From Phylloscopus collybita (lineage: Eukaryota; Chordata; Aves; Passeriformes; Phylloscopidae), in the NCBI GenBank assembly GCA_027886175.1, contig JAJNNQ010000010.1, forward strand, positions 3,511,001-3,575,000: DNA of 64,000 nucleotides, given 5' to 3'. Below, one piece after another: positions 11,251-21,799 of this stretch; positions within the stretch are counted from its first letter, which is position 1; every line of letters starts with the position of its first letter. A model generated the notes under the pieces. It saw only the letters and a list, made by a program, of their open reading frames with translations. It did no database searches and was not told where the DNA came from. Position numbers and translations under genes: made by a program.

Positions 11251-12670
11251 GTTTTGAAGAGGGGGAGACTGCAAGCTTGCCTGGAAGAATGATTTCATTC
11301 AGATGATTGTGGCCACACAGGGGCCAACCCTGCTCAGAGCTCGTATGACAAGGATGCTCCTCTGCCAGGGACAAGAGAGCGAGATGCTGCAGATTGACAT
11401 TTGAATATGTGGGGTTTCCTGCAGGTAGAGCAAGGCCCATCAAAGGCCACAGCTGTAAGAATTTTTGTGGCAACATCTCTGGAGAAAGCAGACATGGTAG
11501 AGAAGCTACAGAGGAACAACATATTTTAAGGCATTCTGGTGTCATGGATCCAATCCCCTGTATCAAAGCCATCTTATGCTCCCTTTCAAAGCCTAGAAAG
11601 ATTAAACAAAGATACTCCTACAAGATACATTAAATAATCAAAGCATCCCCATTTCTTGGAATTGCAGTTAAACTGGCAGAAGACTCTGAAGCTGGAAGAT
11701 AGTCATAAATAAAAAGTATTATTATTCTCTACCATCTTCAAGGCATTGGATTTCCCAGGTAAAGTTTGGTTCTGCACTCTATTACAGTGCCTAAAAGCAA
11801 CCCTAAATTGGGATGAGAGAGATGAATAAGGACCTTTATGCAGGTGTATTCCATGAATGTCTTTTATGGATGCCAAGTTGAGGATAAAATCTAATTTACA
11901 GCTCTAAATTGGAAACATGCACAGACCCTTTGGAATGCCTGTTATTAGTAAGTCAGCTTAGAAGTCTGCATTAACTCATATCCAGTCACAGTAAGAAGAA
12001 AAATATCATAATTATTTCCTCTACTGCTCTTTGCTCTTTCTGAGAGCAGAAAGTGCCCAAATAAATTCAAGTTTAACTGAATGGGGCTGACCCATTAATT
12101 TTGTTCTTATTCCCCCCCCACCCCCATAGCGAAGGGCAAATAGGCAAACTATTTTCCTACCCCTCAGCATTTGTAATTTTAAGTTTAATATTTCCTTCTT
12201 TTTTTTACCTTTCCAAACTTACTCTTAGCCCTTGGTTCCTTAATAAAACTACCTCATGATGAGAATGTGTTCAGGATGAATGTGGGAAGTAGGGGGAGGA
12301 GGACAGAAGAAAGACCACCTTTAGATACTGCCTGACACCAAGCCTCAGGCCACAGACTGAAAAGTGAAACTTAAGACATAAATATGGACTGAGATGTAAC
12401 AGGTTTGCTAAGCACAAAATGCCCTGAAAATCAGAAATTTTGATGCATAGGAGTAAGTAGTGAATCATGTAGGAAGGGAAAGACTATTCCCTGCCTCACT
12501 TCTGTCTTTCTAGAGGAAAACAGACATAAAGGACAGTATTCATCACCCACATTTCAGCCATCTCTGGAAGTTTATAAATCTATTAATTCTTAATTGTTCA
12601 TTGAGGCTCTGTCTATAGTCAGTAAAGGGAGACGTGATAAACATTTTTCTTGCCATTTTAGTTTTGATAT
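11250..12670. other. Non-coding stretch without recognisable features
   Basis: AT-rich sequence with a C-run (CCCCCCCCACCCCC) near 12113-12125. No RNA gene or transposon is seen. Open frames are short except one of 125 codons on the minus strand (11195-11572), which has no domain I recognise. Confidence 0.6.
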
Positions 12671-12678
12671 TTAAACAA

Positions 12679-12918
12679 AATCACAGAATCACTGAGATTG
12701 GAAAAGTCCTCCAATGTCACCAAGTCCACCCTTTGACCAAATACCCCTGTGCCCACTAAGCCATGCCACAAAGAGCCACAACTACTCATTTTAAGAACAC
12801 TTTCAGGGATGGTGACTCCACCACTGCCCTGGGCAACCTGATCCAATGCTTGACCACTCTTCCAGCAAAGAAATTTTTCCTAACATCCAAGTTGAGCCTC
12901 TCCTGGCTATGTCCCTAT
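12679..12918 (-). mobile_element. CR1 LINE fragment, 3' end, minus strand
   Basis: The plus-strand text begins AATCACAGAATCACTGAG, the reverse complement of the CR1 terminal octamer region, then continues TTGGAAAAGTCCTCCAATGTC, AAGTCCACCC, CAGGGATGGTGACTCCACCA, CTGCCCTGGGCAACCTGATC and TTTTTCCTAACATCCAAG. This is the standard order of the CR1 3' region read backwards. The copy is 5'-truncated and diverged and keeps no reverse-transcriptase coding part. The left end is well defined by the octamers; the right end, near the TCCTGGCTATGTCC words, is approximate. Confidence 0.85.
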
Positions 12919-12924
12919 TAGAGG

Positions 12925-14300
12925 CTCCACTGCTCCCAAGGTGGCTCCTAGCTAAATTGCTCCAACCTAAATTACTGCTCCAGATTTAGCAGAGGCACCT
13001 TCTGCTCTTCCATCCATCCCCAGCACTGGGCTCCTCCACTGAATTCATTCAACCACAAGGTGGCAAATCCCTTACCAGAAAATGGCATTTTCCCAGCAAC
13101 CTGCTTTAGCAGCACATGCACAACAAATCCTGCAGCACAGTTGCAGGAAGTATAAATCAGAATAGTTTCACAGACCCACATAAGCCTTTTCAGCATTACA
13201 AGATTTTTCTGAGGTTAGTGAAGAAAGAGAAAATTTTGGTAAAAATTGTAAAAATGCATAATGAAAATATCTACCAAGGAATCCTGTGAAAACAAACCTC
13301 TAACATTTCCAGCAATTGTCTTCTCTCCACTGTGTTTTAATTTCCTATAGAATCTATCACAGGATTTTACTAATTCCACAGAGAGCTGAGAACCTGGCAT
13401 TTAATCCTGCCAGGAAAAAGCAGCTAAGAATAAAAATTCAACTTACAAATCAAAGGTGCAGAGTCATCCTTCCTACTAAATAATTCACCAAGATTTAATA
13501 TGCTAGCTTTAAAAAACAATTATGGAAACAAAACCTGTTTCAATTTCCTTTTTCATTTTAAGATGTGACTAATATTAAAGTAGGATCAGAGGCTCATATC
13601 TGAGGTACTTAAACCAGACTCGTTGTGTGTCACTGCTGCCTCACCTGGGGGGTTCTTTAAGGTTGTTTGAAGAAATGAAAGTTGTTGGCTTTAATTACTC
13701 CTCCTGAATGGTTACAGTGGGAAAAGCAGAAGGTTTCAGGAAGCAGGTTTTCTGTTGAGCAAAAATGCCTTCTGAACGTGAAATAAATGGGATAAGCAGT
13801 AAATAAAAATAAAAAGCAATAAAAGGCAGTTATTCAAATAACAATTGCAACATCTACAAGAAAGAGGAACAGAAACCATTCTAACACCTAACTGCCCTGC
13901 CTCTTCACTGCTCTGGGTTGGTTTATTGTCTGTGAACTCCAGAAAGGTTTTAGAAAAATCTCCTTTAATTGTTCCCCGCCTTCTCGATTGAATAAAGAAC
14001 ATGAAATGATAGCTTTTAATCCTCCAGTGCTTTTTTGTGTAACATAAAAATTCTGCCAATAGTTTGATTAATAATAAATAAAGGCCCAGAAGCCCAGCTT
14101 CTTCCACAGAATGTCAAGCAGAGGCTGCAATGATTTACCTCCGTGTTGCTGGTAACAGAGATGCTCTGACCCAAAATTCTTTGGAGCTTTGAGCTTTGAG
14201 AACTGGACAAGAAAGAATAATCAGCAAATACATTTTTTTTCAGAGGCCAAATGACGATGATTCAGCATCAGGAGCACAGACAAAAGAATAATCACTGAGC
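12925..14300. other. Non-coding stretch without recognisable features
   Basis: AT-rich DNA; nothing beyond short chance frames. The frame at 13736-14107 (minus, 123 codons) has a hydrophobic stretch but no family motif. Confidence 0.6.
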
Positions 14301-14309
14301 AAAGCCCAG

Positions 14310-15010
14310 CATGGTGTCTCTCTCTGGTGGCTGCAGGGAGTGTCACCACAGCAGTGTCACCACAGCAGTGGCTGTCACACCCTTGCTGGGTCATTGCCCT
14401 GGGCATGGGCAGTGGTGGCATGTCCATCCCCACTTTGATTTGCTGCCTGTACTTTGGCAAGTGTTTCAAGCCTTCTCTTCCCACTGGCACAAATGGTGGT
14501 CCATCCATCATGGTTCCGTCTTGTGGCTGCCCCCAGTTCAGGGGGAACAGCCCCAGGGAATGGTGCCTGGGAAGTTACTCAATCAGAGGGAAGGATGCCA
14601 CCTGGCCAGGAGCAGAACAAACCTGGGATCAGACTGAGGTTAGAGGTTGGCACAGAAGCTCAGGAAAGCTTCATCCCCTTTCCTTTTCAGTGCTGGGCTT
14701 CATCAGCTATTGACCTGCAGGTGTCTGCCAGGAAAACCGTGTGTCTGGGGAGGATCAAAGGGATTTCCTCCTCATCTAGGGAAGGTGTGAGGCCTGGAGA
14801 CTCAGCACCAAAGAGGGATGCTGGCAAGACCTACAGGAAAGCAGAAAGGACCACAACACAAACACTGAGGGACCCGAAGGAGGTCAAAGGAGGACAGCCA
14901 GTCTTGAGGGAAGTGGGGTGGGAGACAAGAGAACGCATCCAGATGGATCAAACCCTCACGGAGCTGCGCGGCGCGGGACTGGTGGGAAGAGGCTGTGCTC
15001 TTCCTCCTTA
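14310..15010. other. GC-richer block with a short tandem duplication and chance open frames
   Basis: AGTGTCACCACAGC is repeated twice in tandem at about 14339-14366 and followed by a third partial copy. Three overlapping plus-strand frames (108, 128 and 185 codons, the longest at 14454-15011) exist because stop codons are rare in this composition. All three frames being open in one place argues against real coding. No domain is recognised. Confidence 0.45.
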
Positions 15011-15179
15011 GTGCAAAACCACTTCTCCTGTTATACCCACGTCACAGAAATCAGCATATGGCTTGCTAGCTCCAAAGGTTGTTATACTGACAGCATTTCC
15101 TAGCATAACGTGAAGCCATAATCTGCTGCTGACTGGAAGTGTGGAAAAGCCAATGCTTTCTGCTGCCTAACCACAGAGC

Positions 15180-15260
15180 TGAGAGTCAGGAGTCTGAATA
15201 ATTTTTCCAGCTCAGCCAGTGGTTCCCTCCATACTGTTGATTACAGCCCTTGGACTCAGT
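15180..15260 (+). repeat. Possible SINE relic (MIR/CORE type)
   Basis: GAGAGTCAGGAGTCTGAATA followed by TTTTTCCAGCTCAGCCAGTGG has the flavour of the CORE-SINE segment 'agtcaggagtctgggttctattcccagctctgccactg'. Only this segment is recognisable, so the call is weak. Confidence 0.35.
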
Positions 15261-16012
15261 TCTCAGTGGTGAAAGGAAAGGGTAACAACATTTCCTATTG
15301 TTGGGTGACTTGAAACTTAATTAATGTTTTCTAAGTGTGATGACCCTCAAAGGGGAGATGCCAAACATCACGAAGCACTTGGCACCTCTTTTCTCTCTCT
15401 CAGTCTCCAAGTCAGCTAAGTGTCTTGATTATCATAAAATCACACAATAATCCGTGTCTTTTCTGCCTGTTACTGCTGGTGAATTCATGACAGGAACTGC
15501 ATAAAAATGATTCCACTTTCCCAGACACTACAACTCACATGGCAGGCCAAGAGAGAACCTGACAAAGAAGTGAACTCATCTGCACCCATGTCCCTTCCCC
15601 CCCAATATTTTACAGCTTCAGAGGACTGTGCTGAAGCTTGCTCCCTGTTACCTGGTTGGCAGGTCTTGCACAGGAATTATTTCATTCATTATGGGTACAT
15701 CCTCAGAACTGGATGCTTTTACACTTCTGAAGAGTAAGTGCCATAAACTGGTGGAGAAAAATGCACTGGCTGCCATAAACCAGCCTCTGCTGGATGCACT
15801 AAATATGTCAAAGCAAACTCGGAGGGTCTTTAACTCTGTAGCTGTGGCATCAGGAGGAAAAGCGCTTCTCCTCCCAGCAAGCAAGACCAGCTTAAGGACT
15901 CCACCTGATTTCTCCCTTGTGGAACAAACTATAGATTTTATTACCTGCTATGTAACTTGCTCTATTTATGGTTTGAATAATTTTTCCTCTGTCCAAATAC
16001 ATTTCATTTTTA

Positions 16013-16042
16013 TCGGCTTCAGTGGCTTTACACCTGATAGAG
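16013..16042 (+). repeat. Possible ancient amniote repeat relic
   Basis: GGCTTCAGTGGCTTTACACC followed by TGATAGAGCC resembles the 'gacttcagtggagttacacctgatttacacc' segment of old amniote palindromic repeats. Short and diverged. Confidence 0.3.
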
Positions 16043-16404
16043 CCAAAGCCTGCACTGGGGCATTTAAAGACTTCTCAGAAACTCCGAGGCAGAGGCAAGG
16101 CCTGCTATCTCGTGTATTTTTAGGCCAAGTTTTTACCTCTGTTATTTTACCTCCTAAAATACCTCCCTGGCCCTTCACAGTTCTCATTTTACCCTCAGTA
16201 CAAATCAGGATAATCCCTGCTTTTGGAAAAGACTCACTACCCAATCCAGACAGCCCATATACTAAACCTGCTGCAAAGTACAGCTTCCTGAACATTTCAA
16301 AGTTGGATTACAATACTAGTTGAGTACATGATTTAAAAATAGAAGTCAAAAAACCCTTAGGTATGGCCATAGAAAAATGACACCACATCTTGCAATGTTC
16401 CTTT

Positions 16405-16438
16405 AAAAAAAAAAAAGAAGAAAAGAAAAATAAAAAAG
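16405..16438. repeat. A-rich polypurine tract
   Basis: Run of 12 A followed by GAAGAAAAGAAAAATAAAAA. Simple sequence. Confidence 0.85.
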
Positions 16439-19274
16439 CAAATAAAAGATGGCTGACTGCCAGAGTTTTGTGTTAACTTGAAGTGCAGAGGTGATTTTTA
16501 ATGCTTCAAACATCATTCATGAAATATTATATATATAACTTGTACTCAAAATAACATGCAAGCTCTCCAAGGAAACATTAAAATAAATAGCTTCTTTAAC
16601 TCTTTTGTACCTTGATCATATCTTATTTTGATGAATCAATAAAAGAGGGACGTAAGATTGATGGAGGACAGATCAGTAGGGCAATCATGTACTTTATTAC
16701 ATATTTATGAGTCTGAAAGATCAAAGGATGTTTTTATGCACATAACTTGGCAAATGCGTTTTGCCACGTTCAGATATATTCCAAGTGACTTTAGCAGGAA
16801 TGTGAAAGAAGTTGGCACACTGCCCACAGAGCTATTTGGTAAGACTTTGAATGATGGTGGGATTACAAACCATGATAATAAAAACACATACAGCATAACA
16901 TCAATGCATGTAAACAGTATATCCAAATGCATATGTGTGATTGTATAATGTGTGTATATACAACATATTGCAATTTCTGTGCACGTTCTTCTGTGTAGAA
17001 CTGCAGCCTGGACTCAGCAGCTCTTTCACACATTGGAAATCTCTCTTTTCCCTTCAGCAGATTCCACATCAGGTCTCCAATGCAAACAAAAGAAGGGAAA
17101 AGGGTGCTCTTCAACCAGAAAACTTGAGCTCAAGGGCTGCCATGCACAAACATAAGGAAATGAGAACATTTGCAGTGAGGTTCTTTTTGTCAGCAAAGGA
17201 CACCCATTCCTCTTTGGGTCGCTGTCAGATGCTACTCCTGCTGCATGGGCACTAAGATGGAAGAAGCAACTGCATTAGCATCAGAACCTGTAATTCCACC
17301 TTTCCCAGCTTTTGCACATGGACATTTCCCATCCTAAGCTGACATTGCTCCTGTTTTTATACATTAAATGCCTCAGCATGAAGCAGCAGGGAGCTTCCTG
17401 TTTACCCAGGGCATGCACTATCACCCAACTGATCCCATATCCATGCAGGAGCACATGGGACCTGGAGAAAAGGGTGAAGAGCTGCCCCACCATTCCCCTG
17501 CTGAATCCATGACTGCATCATGAAGTGCAATTCAATAATTCTCATTATCCCTGACACAGAATCATTGGATAAATCTGCACTACAGCTAGTAAGAGGATTG
17601 CAGCAGAGTTTGGGTGGCCCAAGGAGGATGAAATTGTGTGTACTACTACAAACAAAATTCCAGTGTCCAGAGTTTGAGGTAGTGAGTGTTATGTCTGGAA
17701 GGGTGAGGGTTACTGAACTTCATTGGGACTGATGGGTGATTGTGATCTAGAAGAGTTTAGTCTGATCCACAAAAGATCCAGGACAAGTCACTTTTTCATA
17801 TGGATTGGAGAATATAATTTTCCTATGAGTTCAATCTCAAACACAGTTCCTCTCAGAAAAACTCATTGCTAACAACAGGGCTGAGGAACTGTACTTGAAA
17901 TCTCTGCAAATCTGACCCAAGGTGGGCCTCAAATAGGGCTAAAATATTCATGCACCCATCCCCTTTTTATGTCCTCAAAACAAAACTGTCACTCATTTCT
18001 TAATTGCAAAGTGATAATAAGACTTCCCAGACAGAGGGGATTGACTAAGAAAATAACTCTTGTGAAGACAGAAAAGCATGTATCTTCCTCACAGCAAGAC
18101 AGGAGGACTGCTACCATTCTTCTTTTACAATTTTCTTACTATGATTTAAAAGTTAATGGTAAATTTTTTATTAGATTTAGCAGAACTTGATTGATTCAAG
18201 GATGCTGTAGAGGCCTGTCAAAATGTGCTAAAATATACAGTATCTGCCAACACCCCATAGGGAACATCAGGATATTACCTGCAGCTACAGGAGGGATGGG
18301 CTTTGGGATTTGTCACTGCTTAAAAGGTGCTACCAACATTCAAAAGAAAAAGCTAGTGAAAATAAGGTTTATTTTATTTTATTTTTTTATTAAGGTGCAG
18401 AAGTATTAGGTATGGAAAAACCAACTGCCTTCATCACTCCTACTGCATTCTTGAGTCAGGTAAATGAGGTGTCACTCGGGGTAGGTCAGTGTTACACAAT
18501 GGTAACACACTCCACGGTGTCACAGATCATGCCAGAGGATTGTGGCTGGATGGATTCAGGTTGGTGGCTCTGGCTATTAAAAACCACCATAGCAGGTTTC
18601 TCTTTCTGCTGCTCCCTCTCCTCTTTGCTCTCCTCCCCTGCTCTTGCCCCTCTGTGACTGTTCCAAAGCCCTCACAGGTACCTCTCTGTCTGTGAGCCTG
18701 CATGCATGTGGGCACTATGCATTTTCCCTTTGACTTTGAAGCTCAATTTTCAATTTTTAATTTTTTTCTCATGTCACTGTGAGCTTTGGTGGCCTCACTA
18801 ATCCTTTGACTTTGGTGCTTACACCTCTGGAGCACCATCAAGGTGTACCCATGATCTGGGGCAGGCATCACTTCACAGCTCTTTATTACTCCGTGCACAT
18901 TTTGTTCATTCTTCACCAGCCATTCTCTCAAGCTTCCTCATTTATTTATTTCTCTCTTTTCTGAACTATCTTCCTTTTGCTGGCATCACTTTCACTGAAG
19001 TGCCCAGAAAAGAAGTATTCCAATATCTGCTGGATCAGACCCTATTTGCTGTGCCTACCCCAAGTACTATTAAGGAACCTCTCGTCCTGATATCTCCCCA
19101 AGTGGTCACCTTAATGACAGTCCTAGACAGCCCAGGCTCTAAAGTAATTTCTGCTAGTGGCAGATTTGTTGCTCTTTGCTATTTTTCCCAAGTTTCACCT
19201 GTGTTTATCAATAGTTACTTCTGCAAAGGTCTCCTCAGTGTCTCGGGATTGATTCAAGGAAGCCTTTAAGCTGC

Positions 19275-19366
19275 TGTATAGAGTTAAGCACATGAATAAG
19301 CTTTCATTTGAAGACAATAGGACTAAATGGCTCACAAGACAATATACGTTTAAGTGTTTTTTTGTA
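19275..19366. repeat. Ancient inverted-repeat element relic (AAGCACATG type)
   Basis: The order GAGTTAAGCACATGAATAAG, CATTTGAAGACAATAGGACT, CGTTTAAGTGTTTTTTTGTA follows the old amniote repeat I remember as 'ttaagcacatg...cattgaagtcaatgggac...catgcttaagtgctttgctga'. The word order fits over about 90 bases, and a related copy at 33611-33787 still shows its inverted arms. I cannot give its database name. Confidence 0.5.
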
Positions 19367-19369
19367 AAT

Positions 19370-19865
19370 TAAGCTGTAATTGTTCAACAGTCTTGTGGGA
19401 TTTTTCTTTTTTAAGGGAAAGAAAAAGCAACCCAAACAGCTCGTCTCTGCATTTCTGGTTACCCGCTGGTAGCAAGGCTGTTATTTTCAGAAACTGCTGA
19501 TGGATTCCTTTAGTCCAAATGTTTATTAACATAACAAGTATTAAAAACCACACCTCACCACATCCCCAAGACACACCCAGGTCCTTCTGTGTGTGGAACT
19601 CAGCAAACAAGAATGTTAGGAGACAGCTGTGAGCTCCAACAGCACTAGGTAAGGTTGGATTGCAGCAAACTTAACAACTTTGTTATTCCAAATATTAGCA
19701 CTACTGATGAACCTTTACTCTGTTTCAACAGACACATAATTAATTCATTTACAAGACCTGCAGGAGAAGGTTTCTCTCCACAGGAAGGGGCTTTGGCAGA
19801 TTTGCTGGCAGCGTTTCAGGTGGGTGGGTTCAATTTATAGTTCTAGCTACAAGCTTTTGTTCACA
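19370..19865. other. Non-coding stretch without recognisable features
   Basis: AT-rich; short chance frames only. Confidence 0.6.
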
Positions 19866-19869
19866 TCCA

Positions 19870-20010
19870 GGGAAGTGCCCTTAAGTTAGTCTGGGCTTAA
19901 TTATTCAGCTATAAATCCTTTGACTGCGAGCTGATTTAGCCCACATTCTCTCCGAGCTTCACCAGGGCGTCCTTTCACAGGGTGACATTAAGTAGAGGAT
20001 GATAAAACAG
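19870..20010. promoter_or_regulatory. Candidate conserved non-coding element
   Basis: Non-repetitive, balanced sequence holding CTTAATTATTCAGC, GACTGCGAGCTGATTTAG, TCTCCGAGCTTC and AGGGCGTCC. The AATTA homeodomain-type core and retained CpGs within 140 bases look like a regulatory element. Conservation was not tested. Confidence 0.3.
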
Positions 20011-20014
20011 AAGC

Positions 20015-21680
20015 ACTCCTGATCTTTCCCACCCTCTGTGGAGGGCTGGGATGGGGATGGAGCATGCATTGTTTCAGTCCTACATGCCCCCTGAATGGTT
20101 TTGAACGGTGGCAAAATGAAAGCACAAGAAAATACAGGTACAGGACCATTCTCAGCTCACCAGGACAGATGCTCCTGTTCTTTGACTAGGACAGGAAGAG
20201 CCAAGGGAAGGCAGTGAATGATCTCGTTAGGAGATATATATCAAAATGCTCCACGAAGAGAAGCATGCCTAAAACCTGCTGAATGTGGCAAACCAACATG
20301 CCAGCAAACAACTATACGAACAGGCTTTCCTGGTGCTGTCTTATTTAGACACAAAGAGAAAGGAGAAAATTAAAGATGGCAGCACACTGATATTGGTCAT
20401 GGATGCTGTCATCTCTCACACTCTCCAGCCTGGTACTCAGCTCAGCTGCCTAGGAAGCTGTATCCACACAACTTGAAGTGAGAATTTAAAATAAGAGTTA
20501 GGCTGGTTCACATAGCTATGTGGACATGTTTACTGCAGTGTAATAGCTTAATTTGAATTAGTTAACGTTAATTAGAAATGGATTTAATGAACTTTGAGGA
20601 AGTTGCCATTATGCTAAAGCAAAATTACCCATACAGGCTTTTATTCAGCTTAACTATCTGCATTTAAAACCTCTTCAGATCATGCCAGAATAACTTTTTT
20701 TTTTTGCACAGAAAAATTCCTGCACAGAAAAAAAAAACCCCAAAAAAACCCCAACAAAAAACAACCCACCCTCACTAATCTGGAAAAGACAGTGGCCTGA
20801 TGTAATCCCCATTGTCAATATGTTTATTGTCACGTACAGCTCAGGATCAAAGGACATGCAGCCAGAAGATCTAATTAAAAAGTGAGGATGTAATAGACAA
20901 GCCTCATCTTCTGCTCAATCAGCTCTTACTTAGTCTTGAGATCTGAATTTCACACAGGCTAGCACAGGCCTGGAGGTCAAGAGATTTACTCTTCATCTGA
21001 ATCCAGAGAGGCTCCTTGTCTTGTCCTTTGCTTCTGAAACAAGATCTCCTGTTTTGCAGAGCTAACTTGACCCAGCCCAGCTGCAAACCTTTCCCATTAT
21101 CCAGCTGTGATATGTTTAGCTATGATAAAGCTCTCCTTGCCTTCAGATTTGTTTTCAGGTTTTGGTTTGGGGGCTGATTTTTTCCTTTTTTTTCTTTTTT
21201 TTTTCCTAATCAGAGGACAAATATAGTGGAAAGTTTCCAACTGTGGGCTGCCCTTTTATGTCATCAAGTGTTATGAAACTCTTTATTCTAAAATAACTGC
21301 AACAGTTGCTTCTTCTTGTTATTTCTGTACAAAACCAGCAAGACAAAACCAGCAAGAACTCATACACAGAACACCTGGCAATAATGATAACTCTGCTCAT
21401 TTTCTTCTTTAGGGGAAGATTGTGGTGACTGTAGTCCAAATAACAATGTATTGTTTGGGCTGGCCTGCTGGCAAGGTCTGAGGTAGGATCAGAGGATCCT
21501 CAGTGACTGAGCTGAGACTATAAATCATTACTGCCCCTCACTGAGAAGGGTAACTGAGTGACCCCAAACAGTTTAGATGAACTTGGTTTATTTTGCTATG
21601 TGATAGACTAGGATCATACCTGTCCTTAACCTTTAGAAGCTTATGTGTATTTCCATCAGAGTTTCTTCCACTTAGAACAC
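20015..21680. other. Non-coding stretch with A/C-rich simple sequence
   Basis: Mostly featureless. TGCACAGAAAAA is duplicated at 20705-20716 and 20721-20732 and runs into an A/C tract to about 20770. A T-rich tract (TTTTTTCCTTTTTTTTC and similar) lies at 21177-21206. Confidence 0.6.
20705..20770. repeat. 12-bp duplication running into an (A)n-C tract
   Basis: Two copies of TGCACAGAAAAA are separated by 4 bases; the second extends into AAAAAAACCCC, AAAAAAACCCC and AACAAAAAACAACCC. Similar A-run/C-run tracts recur elsewhere in the window. Confidence 0.8.
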
Positions 21681-21681
21681 T

Positions 21682-21790
21682 GATCACAGAATTAGAGACT
21701 AATTTAGGTTGCAAGGGATGCTGGAGGGTCATCTGGTCCAACCCCTGTCTCAAAGCGGGGCCAACTTTGAAGTTGGGTATTAAAAACGTT
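21682..21790 (-). mobile_element. CR1 LINE fragment, 3' end, minus strand
   Basis: ATCACAGAATTAGAGACTAA, TTTAGGTTGCAAGGGATGCT, GGAGGGTCATCTGGTCCAAC and CCCTGTCTCAAAGCGGGGCC follow the reverse-complement order of the CR1 3' tail ('gatcatagaat...aggttggaagggacctctggaggtcatctagtccaaccccctgctcaaagcagg'). It is diverged and short, and the right end is approximate. Confidence 0.75.
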
Positions 21791-21799
21791 TGCAGTCTT

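Larger units (their letters stand above)
15300..19270. other. Non-coding stretch with the longest chance open frame
   Basis: A plus-strand frame of 231 codons runs from 15628 to 16323. It has no recognised domain, signal peptide or repeat; overlaps open minus-strand frames; and contains an ancient-repeat relic near 16013-16042, which argues against a real protein. The rest (16330-19270) is AT-rich with simple A/G-rich sequence at 16405-16438 and no recognisable gene. ACTAGG|TAAGG- and AG|GTAAAT-type donor look-alikes occur singly. Confidence 0.5.

Noticed and set aside
14454..15011. 185-codon plus-strand frame
   Set aside because: Two other plus-strand frames are open over the same bases, the composition is GC-rich, and no domain is recognised.
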